In this document: positions 12,801 through 23,600 of the stretch, in pieces
Numbering within the stretch: the stretch's first letter is position 1
Layout of the letters: each line of letters begins with the position of its first letter
NCBI RefSeq assembly: GCF_010389155.1
Contig: NC_057763.1
Span: 38,980,645-39,044,644, forward strand
DNA length: 64,000 nt
Direction of reading: 5' to 3'
Source of the DNA: Erigeron canadensis
Lineage: Eukaryota > Streptophyta > Magnoliopsida > Asterales > Asteraceae
The notes under the pieces: model-generated
Databases searched by the model: none
What the model was told of the DNA's origin: nothing
The model's input: only the letters and a program-made list of their open reading frames with translations
Translations under genes and position numbers: made by a program

Positions 12801-15360
12801 TTATACATAACCAGTTTGACAAAATCAAAAACATTGATTTGATTCATATATTATATACAAATCATTATATTATATTTGTTTTCTAGTCATAAGTTGTCTG
12901 CATTTTTGAGAAACTTTCCAAATTTCTTATTGTGGTTGTTAACTTCTTGTTAAATTCTTAATCATTCAAATTGATATTATAACTATACTTTCTCAATCGT
13001 TAACCCCACTAACTATATTCTTCTAAACACAATATGAAATTTAATAGTGTGTCTAAAGAAGATTAATAGTGTGTTTATTAAGTATAACGGTCGAGGAACT
13101 CCTTTTGTAAGAAAATACTAATATGTAATGTAACATTACGGACTATTTAGCTAAATGGTCTGGGTCTCTTACCTTTTCTTTTAGTTATGATATACATGAT
13201 TATGATAAAAATAAATAAATATGAGACCATACAAAAAAAAAACCATATCTAGCTACTCTTTGCATTGTTCTATATGGATAGTAAAATTCATTCATTAAGC
13301 TTGTTTGACAGCAGAATCGCATGAAATTCAATCATTAGCTGAAAACAATGAGATTTGTTTTAAACAAGAAGAAGAATGGGAGGCTCGACGTGCTCAGATC
13401 AAGATGACAAAAGGGTTCGTAGCCAAGGAGTCTGTAAAAGGACATATGGCGAGTTTCTTTCTTTTTATTTTTTAATTTATTTTTTGCAGTTCAGTTACTT
13501 TTTGAAAAGGATTATGATACATAAGATTAGTTATACTAATGTTGAATTTTACTGACAGGTGAATGTGGTAAGAGGTTTGAAGTTGTATGATGACATATTT
13601 AACGATACTGAGCTATCTACGTTGAGTGATTTTGTGACTGAATTACGAGTTGCTGGACAGAATGGAGAACTCTCAGGTGGATTCCGTGATTCGTGATGCT
13701 TTTATAGTTAAACTAGTTCTTCCCTTTTGGGACTGAAGTTTTGAGATAGTAAGGGATTGAAAAGGTTTGCCAGTTAATCTATGCTGCAATAATCTTTTAG
13801 TTGCACTTTCCGTGATAAGCTCTGAAAGTTTTTATAAACATTAGCATATGATAGATTTTCCTTCATTAATGATTTAAAAGAAAACTGTTCCCTAGTTTAA
13901 TCTTTTAGCTAATGATACATATTGAGACAGTAGGCACCCATAGAGAGATAAATTGATACAAAGGTATTGAATCTTGATTGTATTTATCTGTGAACAGGCG
14001 AGACGTTTATAAAGTACAACCAACAGTCGAAAGCAATCAAGAGAGAACTGATTCAGTTTGGAGCTCCTATTTTTGGTCAGATAAAAGATGAGGCTACAGC
14101 TAAATCCCAAGATAGTAAGCATGCTTAACTAAACGACTGCTAGTATATTGATATAGTACGAGTAATACACACTGCAGCTCATATTCATATATATATCATT
14201 CTGATCTTTATTTTGTTTTTAGGCCACATAGAGCCGATACCAGCTCCTCTTGAAGATGTCATTGACCATCTCATTCAGTATCATCTGATTTCTGAAAACA
14301 GACGACCAAATAGCTGCATCATTAGCTTTTTTGATGAGGTATTATTAATCTTCTGATATAAATTCCGGTCATACGGTTATAAGAGATGGATGAATGGGTC
14401 GGGTAACAAGTCAAAATTTTGGTAGTAGAAATACAAGTCTTAAAGTCTTTAAAATGTTTCAGTAATAAGTATGAATTAGTTTCTATCTTTACTTCATATG
14501 ATTATATACAAGGGTAATTTATTGCATTAAACTCTCTTTAGACAATGACCCCGCTGTCTTATCCGATCACGCTAGCAATCCAGAAATCCACAAGTTTCGA
14601 CTCTTCCTTTATATAGTTGTTAAGTCGTTAAAGATAAAAACTCAACACAAATCAAACTATTTTTGCAGGGGGAATTTTCACAGCCTTTTTTGAAACCACC
14701 TCATCTAGAACAGCCTATCTCCACTCTGTTTCTGTCTGAATCAACCATGGCTTTCGGGCGTACACTAGTCTGTGATAATGATGGAAACTATAAGGGACCG
14801 CTCATGCTTTCTCTAAACAAAGGGTAAGCTTCTATTCTATTCTGTTTTTATCAAAGTATACGTAATTCGATTTTAATGTTTAATCAATACTAAACACTTT
14901 TGTAACTTCCAGATCAGTTTTAGTAATGAGAGGAAACAGTTCTGATATGGCACGCCACGTCATGTGTCAGTCTCCAACTAAGAGAATCAGTGTTACATTC
15001 TTTAAAGTCCGGATAGAAACATCGGAAAATATTTCATCACCAACAGCTCCTACAACACAAGCTATGACAGTTTGGCAGCCGAACCATGTTCCAAATGTTA
15101 AAGGCCTTGATACAGCTAGTGTGGTCCCCAAATGGGGTGTTCTTCGTGCACCACAACTACTTATGTTAGCCCCAGTTCAACCAATGGTCATGAGCCCAAG
15201 AAGGTTACCACGTGGTGGGACCGGAGTTTTCTTACCATGGACAGCCGGGTCAAGAAAATCTGTAAAGCATCTACCTCCTCGAGCACAAAGAGGACGTCTA
15301 CTAGTATCAGAAACACATAGAGTCGAGCCCGCCCCAGATTTGGGCATCAGTGTTGCCTGA
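9889..15360 (+). CDS. ALKBH10B-like: ALKBH10-type RNA m6A demethylase (2OG-Fe(II) dioxygenase), 7 exons
   Basis: AlkB-homologue dioxygenase of the plant ALKBH10 group, expected to remove N6-methyl from adenosine in mRNA using Fe(II), O2 and 2-oxoglutarate. My exons are 9889-10441, 13315-13448, 13559-13676, 13998-14114, 14223-14338, 14669-14823 and 14913-15360 (546 residues; Arabidopsis ALKBH10B is about 569). The first exon gives an N-terminal region beginning MAPPCGVSAS; the core lies in exons 3-7. The iron site reads PPHLEQ, an HxE at about residues 358-360, as in ALKBH10B (known catalytic pair H366/E368). The distal His is in MARHVMC (about 413) and the 2OG-binding Arg in SPTKRIS (about 422). 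The tail is proline/arginine-rich. Intron 2 uses a GC donor and intron 1 ends in a tandem CAGCAG acceptor. Whether it is orthologous to 10A or 10B is open: sequence resembles 10B, while its position beside PIEZO resembles 10A. Confidence 0.9.
12664..12732. repeat. Short tandem duplication in ALKBH10-like intron 1
   Basis: TATATGAAATACTTGTGCTT followed by CCATTA occurs twice in immediate succession around 12680-12732. It lies inside the 2.9-kb first intron, which otherwise shows AT-rich sequence and no further coding segment. Confidence 0.7.
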
Positions 15361-15925
15361 GAAGATCTAAACCAAACCCGATCTTGTTTTACTACTCATT
15401 TCAGATTCGATTACTTGCTTCCTTGCAGCTAAAGCAAGAATTTGGAGTTCACTTTCGTGATTAATTAGAGTTTCGGTTATTTTAGATGTCAATGTTAATC
15501 ACCATAGAGTTTTATAGGTAGTTAAGTTAAAAGGTGTGAATCTATATTAGCCTTATAAACAGTTTTATACCACTACGCATCTTTTTCTACATTATTCTCT
15601 ACATATATGCATTAACACTATATCACTAATCTAATTACTTGAAGAGAGGTTAAAACTTGATCAACTTTGAGGATTTAACATGATGTTTTTACTTGCAGAT
15701 ACATTACCACACATGATTCTTTTCTGTTTTAAAAACTTAGAAAAGATCCATAAACTTGATCAGATAGACAACGCATCTTGGCACGAATGCAGGCTACCCA
15801 ATCATTGGTTCCAAATCTTTGTCACCATATTCACATCAAAAGCAAGAAAACCAAATCAAGTGGCTTCAATTCTTGCCTTTTTCGGGTTTAATGATGGTTC
15901 ATTTTCTTGAGTATTCTGATTTTTG
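15361..15925. other. 3' flanks of convergent ALKBH10-like gene and GATL pseudogene
   Basis: This 565-bp gap separates the ALKBH10-like stop from the last relic codon of the GATL pseudogene on the other strand. It should hold both 3' ends. A short open frame at 15680-15910 has no recognisable domain. Confidence 0.4.
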
Positions 15926-16998
15926 TCATTCTTCAATGATATTTTTAGACAAACGGTAAAGATCATATGGGGCCCACAAATGATCAACCACGCAAGGTTT
16001 TCTCGAGTCTAGTCTTAACCATGGTTACCTTTTCCGCTCCAATGAAGCAGGCTAATCGGACCAGGGTGCAAACTCCTACATCTTCCTTCCATGTTGTCAC
16101 CACCTAACCCATGTTAATTCCATCTATGATCAATTCCTTTAATGTTCCCAGCAAAAACAAGCAAAAATGGTGGCAATGAACCCAAATGATATATCCTCCT
16201 TTGCTTTTGCACTGCCATCCATTCCTCTACTTTGTATGAATAACCCCCTTCTCTCCATTTATGGATATCTACAACCATAACTCCCGTATTAAAGTAACAA
16301 GGATTTCGACCCTTGAATGTTTTCGTCAATTCAGAGTCCATCCAGAAATCATTTGTAAAGTACCTTGTGAAATTTGCCTTGCAATACTTGGGTGCAGCTA
16401 ATACCTTTCCTTCTGAGTTAACTCTCCATAACTTCTCTATGTCATCAACCATTATGATATCCGAATCTAAATAGATCACACGGTCAACATACATTGGTAA
16501 TGTATCCGCTAGATAGACTCTTGCGTAGTTTAATGGTTGGTCAAGTGCATGACGGATGGATTTTGATATTTTCCCACGAACCTTATTCGAGTGAAACTTG
16601 TATACCTTAAAATTAAGGTAAGGGAATGTCATTTTGATGTTGTTGTATATTTCTTCATCATAACGGGACCATAAAAAATGAAAGAACACATTGTCGGGAC
16701 AAAAAGAATGTTGTAGGATGGATAAAACAGCCGCCATTGTCCCACGAAGGTAGTTTGAGTCAAGAGTCATGGCTACATGGACAATGTCATCGGTACACTC
16801 ATCCCCATTACGAAATGCAGGAGCTTCACGAAAAACATAATGAGTTTTGGATGGTTTATGGATGAAGTTAAGACGGATATTGGTTGGGGTAGCGACGGTG
16901 GTAGTGGCAAACAATGAAAGGAGAATCAAATTAATGGTCGAGAATAGTGACAGGAGGCCAATAAGGAGGGAGAGAGAATAAAATCTCCGAAAGGCCAT
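15926..16998 (-). pseudogene. GATL-type galacturonosyltransferase-like pseudogene (GT8), two lesions
   Basis: Intronless GT8 family gene of the GATL group, Golgi type II enzymes linked to pectin and xylan synthesis. The frame from 16998 gives an N-terminal membrane anchor (about residues 6-30), the GT8 core and the metal-binding DSD in YLDSDIIMVDD (about residue 180). After DHRWN a TAA (16114-16116) stands where relatives have CAA (Gln), ending the product at 294 residues against about 350 normally. Past it the old frame continues ([18 protein letters not shown]), then one base is missing near 16024/16025 inside the HxxGxxKPW motif, after which the third frame carries the typical C-terminus to a TGA at 15926-15928. 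A translated product would lack the essential C-terminal motif. Two independent lesions argue against a single sequencing error. A 14-bp inverted repeat overlaps the start codon. Confidence 0.88.
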
Positions 16999-17037
16999 CC
17001 TGTCTTTGGCATTACAAGATAAGCAAAGACAGGATGG
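16995..17037. repeat. 14-bp inverted repeat over the GATL start codon
   Basis: CCATCCTGTCTTTG at 16995-17008 is perfectly complementary to CAAAGACAGGATGG at 17024-17037, with a 15-nt loop. In a minus-strand transcript the AUG (16996-16998) falls in the 3' arm of this hairpin, which would hide it from scanning ribosomes. Confidence 0.92.
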
Positions 17038-17414
17038 TGATGTACAAAATTATTCGGGTGAAAGATTTGAAGCAGCCATCTGAGGCTGGTTAGGAGAAAG
17101 TATAGGAGATTTTGATCAATTTAGTGAGATTAAAGATGTAATCAATTGGTTTATGAGGTAAAGAGGATTATTAGGAACAACATGTCTTTGTGGTTATAAT
17201 AATATCTTTGATTTTTTTGATTCTTTAGTCTACGTGTAATGAGTATTTGAAGATTTTAACTAAAAAATGTGGGACAATAACATGTCGACACAAGTCACAC
17301 AACCAAAATTAGAGGAAGAACAAAATATCAAACCGGTCACTAACCAAAAATATATCCCCACAACAACTCACCCTACTTACATAGTTACATACACGTATAT
17401 ATATGTATGTATAT

Positions 17415-17505
17415 GTATATATAAATACCAACACCCAATTGGGCTTTTGTTTTTCTCTATCTATATATATAATCACCAGAGAGAGAGAGAGAGAGAGGGG
17501 GAGAG
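17415..17505 (+). promoter_or_regulatory. PIEZO core promoter with GA repeat
   Basis: TATATATAAATACC at about 17415-17428 and a second TATA-like stretch at 17463-17472 precede a (GA)n tract at 17479-17497. Plant leaders and promoters often carry such GA tracts. The ATG follows at 17681, leaving a leader of roughly 200 nt. The region between 17038 and 17414 is shared upstream DNA of the divergent GATL pseudogene and PIEZO. Confidence 0.5.
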
Positions 17506-17680
17506 ATTCTTGAATTCAAGATCCATATTCTTGGATTGACTTTCAGTTGTTGTCCACTGTTACTTCACGAAAACTCAACCCCAAACACACACACAAATTT
17601 GATTTGGGTATCATTAAAATTAACGTGCTTACTGATAATCAGTTGGTGATGATAATCTTTTTTCTTCGATTATCATAATT

Positions 17681-20600
17681 ATGGGCAGATTTATCGGTGG
17701 CTTTGTGTTGCCTTTACTACTTTTAACAGGTACTTTTATCACTTTTATATAGTTAAAAACGTTGCTTCTTTTTTCTTTTAAGAAAAATTATTCATTGGTT
17801 GTTGTAATTAGATAGTTAATGAGATAATTCATTTGATACTTTGTATGCTAAATGTGAAATGTAGTTAGAGTTGAAATAGTTAACTTACTAATTATTGTTT
17901 ATTTGAGCTAGTTACATATAGCCAGTAATCAGTATCAAACTACTTTATATACTTTTTGGGTGTCATCGAACCGGCCAACTGGCCGTCTATATAGTTATGT
18001 GTGATTGAGACAGAGTAGTACTAGGAAATCTTCGTGTTCCACCCGTTTTTTTCGAACGACGAAAGGGTTGACAAAGTTTTTATTGCGATGAAAGTTGGTT
18101 TAAGGTTCAAAGTTTTTACCTTGACTAGTGCAAAAAGAGAATAACAAAAAAAACAAAAAGACAACCTTTTTGTGGCCATGCTGATCTCTCTATTGGAGAG
18201 CTTTACTCGGTTTGAGTTTGTGTGGCGATGGACTCAGACTTTGTGGATTAGTCGGCCAAAGGTCAGACAAAAAAAGCATGGTATTTGGATTAGCATATAA
18301 TTTGAAGTCGGGTTAATGAGTTTGAATGTTTGGGTAGGAGAATTGTAACAAAATTGACTCTGATCACGTGATTTTACATATAAGTCTGTCTATTATCAGA
18401 ATTTGCCAAACACTGTTTAATTGATTATTTGATTATCACAAGTTCAAACTGCAAAAGCACGTGCAAACACTATCTTCTGCTTCCCCTTTATATGACAGCT
18501 GATTATCAGATTCTGTTTCATCAATATCACATAATGACTTTCAAACACAGCACCACACACCTAAGATTTCCATTTTCTTATAATTTAATAGTTCTTAAGT
18601 ATCTTACTAGTTTGCTTGATTATATAATGCCTCGTTAAGTCGTATGCTTTCCACGTTTTTGCAGCCGCGTTACTCAATTGGAGTTTGTTCTCTCTTGGCA
18701 ATCTGCTAGCTTCTTTACTTATTCTTTTCACTCCTCCTAAAAGAGGTAATGTGTTTCATGTAGTCTTTTGTTTTATGAAGTATTTATGTATACAACGTTT
18801 AGCTTATGATACTCACCTTTATCACAATTCTTTTGCAGGATTCCAATCAAGAGGGGAGACTTTACTATGGGTCATTATTCTTTTTTCATTTCTTGTAATA
18901 CTTTCACAAGCAACATTTCTAATCACATGGGCCATTGTATGTGGAGACTGCCATGCAGGTGTACCATGGTGGGCAGAGCTGTTAGGATTCATGATGTGAG
19001 ATTTTTAGTCCAATTCTTAGTCGAAGCTTAGTGTTCATATAATCTGTGCATGTTATAGTATTCTATGATGCAGACTAATGCAGTACTCTTTTGCAGAGTT
19101 GAAACATGGAGATCACCCATAGTAATTTATCTTTTGACTGTGCAACTATTTGTGGCGTTCACTGCTTTTATTGAACTCCATGAAAGCAGATTAGGTTTGT
19201 TTAGACAGACGTCTACATTTTTTGGGAGTTTCTCATCAGCTTTTGATAGTATAGGTTAGTAACTAATTTATTTGGCTCTTACATTGTAATCAGAGGTGGG
19301 CAATTGATTGGATCAAACGGAATGGGCCAATAAGTAACTACTATGTTAATTATAATTTTATGATAAAAAAGACTACAATTACACTGTAAATTGAAATTAC
19401 TGAATTAAACAATTATGGTGGCTGACTAGCTGTATGCTAAATAGGCATTGGGCGACGTTCAGTCTGTTTGACCCATTTGATGTGTTCCCTTTTGCTTGTT
19501 TATTTTAATTTGACCCATTTGAGACACAACCCATTTTGACCCTTTTATAAGGAATTGGGTTGGGATTTTCATCTCACAACCTACAGTAATCACAAGTATC
19601 TCCTACTTATCAAACTTCGATTTGAAGGTTCACACATGAAGGTTGCTTTCTGCTTGCTGTTGCCTGCTGTTCAATTGGTTGTAGGGATCAGCTATTCTTC
19701 TTGGTTGTATTTGCCATTTTTTGTTTGTAGTTGTGTGGGACTTGTGGATTGGTCCTTAACAAGCAACTTTCATGGCCTCTTCAGGTGAATTTGCATAATA
19801 TCTCGTGAAGCTTTTTAAAGTTGATTTTAGTCCTATGATGGGGGTGTCTGGATTTGTGTTCTCAAAGTGATTATTTTTTGAAGAATCAAGGTCAGATAAG
19901 CTGATGTTACTTATGTAATTTTCTACTTGTCTTAAAAAACCAATCTCCTTACAACAAGTCCAAACATGTTTTGCTAAAATCTGGTAGTTTTTATTTCTGA
20001 AAAATTAAAATAAATATAATTAGTTCCTGGCAACACCTTACTAATTATTACAATTTGAAGAATCAATTGCATAACAAGGTGTGCTTAAAGTTAAGTATTG
20101 GGAGACATTTGTCAAATTTAGCTCAATAATTATTTTTTTTATAGCAAGTTCTTATCTGCTTCTCTAAATATGATCATTTGATTCTAAGCAATCAGAAAAT
20201 CAAAATCATATTGGCAAACATATATACTAATATACCTGATATTTGTGACTTAATGAACCAAAATCAGGGGCTCAGATGCTTACAGCTAAGCATAGTTGGA
20301 CAAATAAGTTTCTTACATTAATTTTTTTATGATTATTTTGAGCCTAAATACTTGGAAAGTTAGAATTGTCTCAGTTTGTCTTCAAGACTTACAGTTCATT
20401 ATGTGACTTCAAGACTTATATTCAATTTTGTTGCTCACATTTTCATTTATGTGTGTGTTTTTTAATGAAGGTGGTGGAGACCTCTTTGGCTGTATGCAGG
20501 ATTCAGTGTATTCTTGCTCTATGTATATCAGCTCCCCATAGGGATCCCGAAGTACATTGGTATGATATGTGATTTCATCGGCCTGTACAAAATCTCTATG

Positions 20601-23600
20601 GACTCTGAGTGGACACAAACTTGTTCTGGTCTTTCACTGATCACATTTTGCTTCATGGTTAGCATTTTTAAAAAGTGTGTAAAAGTATTTCCTTTTGTTC
20701 TTGGTTCATCTAATCATCTTTATTTAAGTTGTTTCATTGATTTGCACAGCTTTCTTTTGTTAAATTTGATTTGGAAGAATTGGATTCCATCATGTCCACA
20801 AGTGAAGGCAACTTGAGTGAGCATCTTCTGCCCTTAAAGAATTCCTTCTTTGTTGGTGAATCAAGGTAAGTGACATTTAATTCAAACTAAAAGTGATTAC
20901 GGATATGCCTAGTTATTTGCAAATCATATATGTATATCTTTGATTGAATGTGATATTAATATTATCTGCAGATCTGGTGTAAGACACACCAATGTATTAT
21001 TAAGAGGCGCAGTTTTTCGAATATTCAGCATAAACTTCTTCACATATGGTGTCCCGGTATATATCCTTAAACTACACTGACGTATTACGTCTACATTCAT
21101 GGCAAACAAGTGTCTTTCATGTCATATTATATTTCTTAGCTTCTAGTTATGTAACACCCCAACAAGGCGGAATCATGGGGCATCACAAGAAAAGCACAAC
21201 ACGACATGTAAATTATGTAGAGTAAATCTAAATGCATAGAAAGGATTAAGTAATCCATACGAACCATTCAATAGAGCAAGTAACCGTATCACACATAAGC
21301 ATAATCCCCTAATCGGGAAAATAATGAATCACGGATCCAAGAAGTCCAAGTCCAATTCTAGCATGATCAAGCAATCAACCATCCAATTCGTCTATGAGTT
21401 AACCTGTTCACCTGAAAAGTGTACTAACATGCGTCAACATAAAGTTGGTGAGTTCGTAGGGACAAGTAAAAGGAAACAAGTGTCGGGATAACAACCGTTA
21501 ACGATAAACAAGGATGAATATACTTACCTCATCATCCATACGATCACAAAATGTTATGTCAACGTTACGTTAAAACTAAACATTCATACACAATAAACAT
21601 GTTAAACAATATCATTAACAACAACGTTATGCCACGAATGTGGACTTACTTATTATGCCATCAACATGGACTTTACGTTATGCCACTAATAGTGGACTTA
21701 CTCGTTTTGCCATCAACATGGACTTTACGTTATGCCACTAATAGTGGACTTACTCGTTATGCCATCAACATGGACTTTACGTTATGCCACTAATAGTGGA
21801 CTTACTCATTTACATTATGCCACTAATAGTGGACTTACTCGTTTACGTTATGCCACAAATCGTGGACTTACTCATTACGTTATGCCACCAATAGTGGATT
21901 TACTCGTTTATGTTATGCCACTAATAGTGGACTTACTCGTTATCTCAATCACATGCATACAGATACAAATCTATAATACGTTAAGGGGGAAATATTATCA
22001 TGCAAGATCCTATGTCCCGATCCTTATCAAAACGTTTTCCATCAATCAACAACACAATGCACATACACTTCTTACGATTCTACTTTCAAGTAATCATTGA
22101 TGCTTATATATAGGGTCACCCGCAGCCTTCCCACCACATCTTCTATTCATTGAAAGTATAACCATCTTCCATGTATGTACAACTATCCAAACCACAATAA
22201 GTATTCATAAACGGTAGCATAATTAACCGAGCAACATGTCAATACGTTAATCAAACAAACAATCAATCGATTAATCAACATTTAAGCAAGCACGTACACT
22301 TTTCAGCACGAATCTCAATTGAGTAGGGAGGGTTTACGAAACTCACCTTGAGCAGCTACAACAAGCTAAGGTCAAACTATAAACGTCCAACAATCGCTTC
22401 GTGTGCATCACCTATCAAATACACATTTTACAATCACAAGTTAAACCCTAATCGGAGCTTTAGAAGGATAAATCAACTATGAATGACAATCGGGACTCGA
22501 TTTGGTCACGTCATAACCCTCAAACGTCTTAATGGCTCTACCAACATAAACAAGGACGTTTTAACACGACATTTTTGGAAATGGATATGGATTCACCCCA
22601 AAAGGATGTTACCGTGAGAAAATAGACTCTCATACGATTCCAACGATAGGGGACATACACCTAAAACGGACTTACGGTTCAAAAGTTATTAACGTTTGAA
22701 AACTGACGAGCGAAACAGGCAAAACTCGCGGCGCGAGGAGATGGGCTCGCGGCGCGAGAAAAACCCCTGAACCGCAAAAATGGAATCTAGCAACGTAAGG
22801 GGAAGGGGTCGCGGCGCGAGGATCTGCTACTCTGCACATAAACAAGCCAAACACGAACCGAAACGCTCCAAAACCCCATTTTTGACTTAGGAATCGATCT
22901 AGGAAGGTTCAAGACACATTTTGAAGCATAAACAAACATCATTTGACATGAATAAACAAAACCCCTATCATAGATTCGATTCATAACAACATACCAAGCT
23001 TTAATTCGATTTTGACTCCAACAAAACCCTAATAAAACCCTAATTTAACTCAAACCCGTTTTTGACCCGAAATCGACCAAGAACTCACAAGATTCGACTA
23101 GGAAACATGTTTAATGACATGAAATGGAGAAATTTAGTTAGGTTTCACTTACCAAAACACCTCAAGACTTCAAATTCGGATTTGGGGATTTTGAAGATCG
23201 AAGAACACTTTGAGAACCTAGATTTCTTACACCAAGAAGATTATTATTATTAGAGTTGTATTATTTAGTTAGTTTAGCAACAATCCAAGTATTTATTATG
23301 AATTTGTGATGAATTTGAGATGGTTGATGGAAAGGATGTGAAGAGAGTAAATGAGGAAGAGAAAGAGATAGATATTTACTAAAGTAAAAATGAATGGATG
23401 AGTGGGTGTGTGTTGATTGAAGGCCGTCCTTGGGGTCTCATTTTGAGGCCCCTCTCCACTAATTTCGACAAATAGCTAAACGTTATCCACTAAAATGCTA
23501 AAACGAAGCCGTAAACACAAATAAATTCAACGTTACGTTAGAACACGACAAAACGCTAGGGGACTAATCGTTTACTCATAACATTAAATTTTGTTTCGTT

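Noticed and set aside
15680..15910. 76-codon open frame between the ALKBH10-like gene and the GATL relic
   Set aside because: No recognisable domain or splice context. It sits in convergent 3' flanks and fits chance.
21551..22100. Repetitive 80- and 122-codon frames
   Set aside because: They are translations of the hairpin array within the solo LTR.
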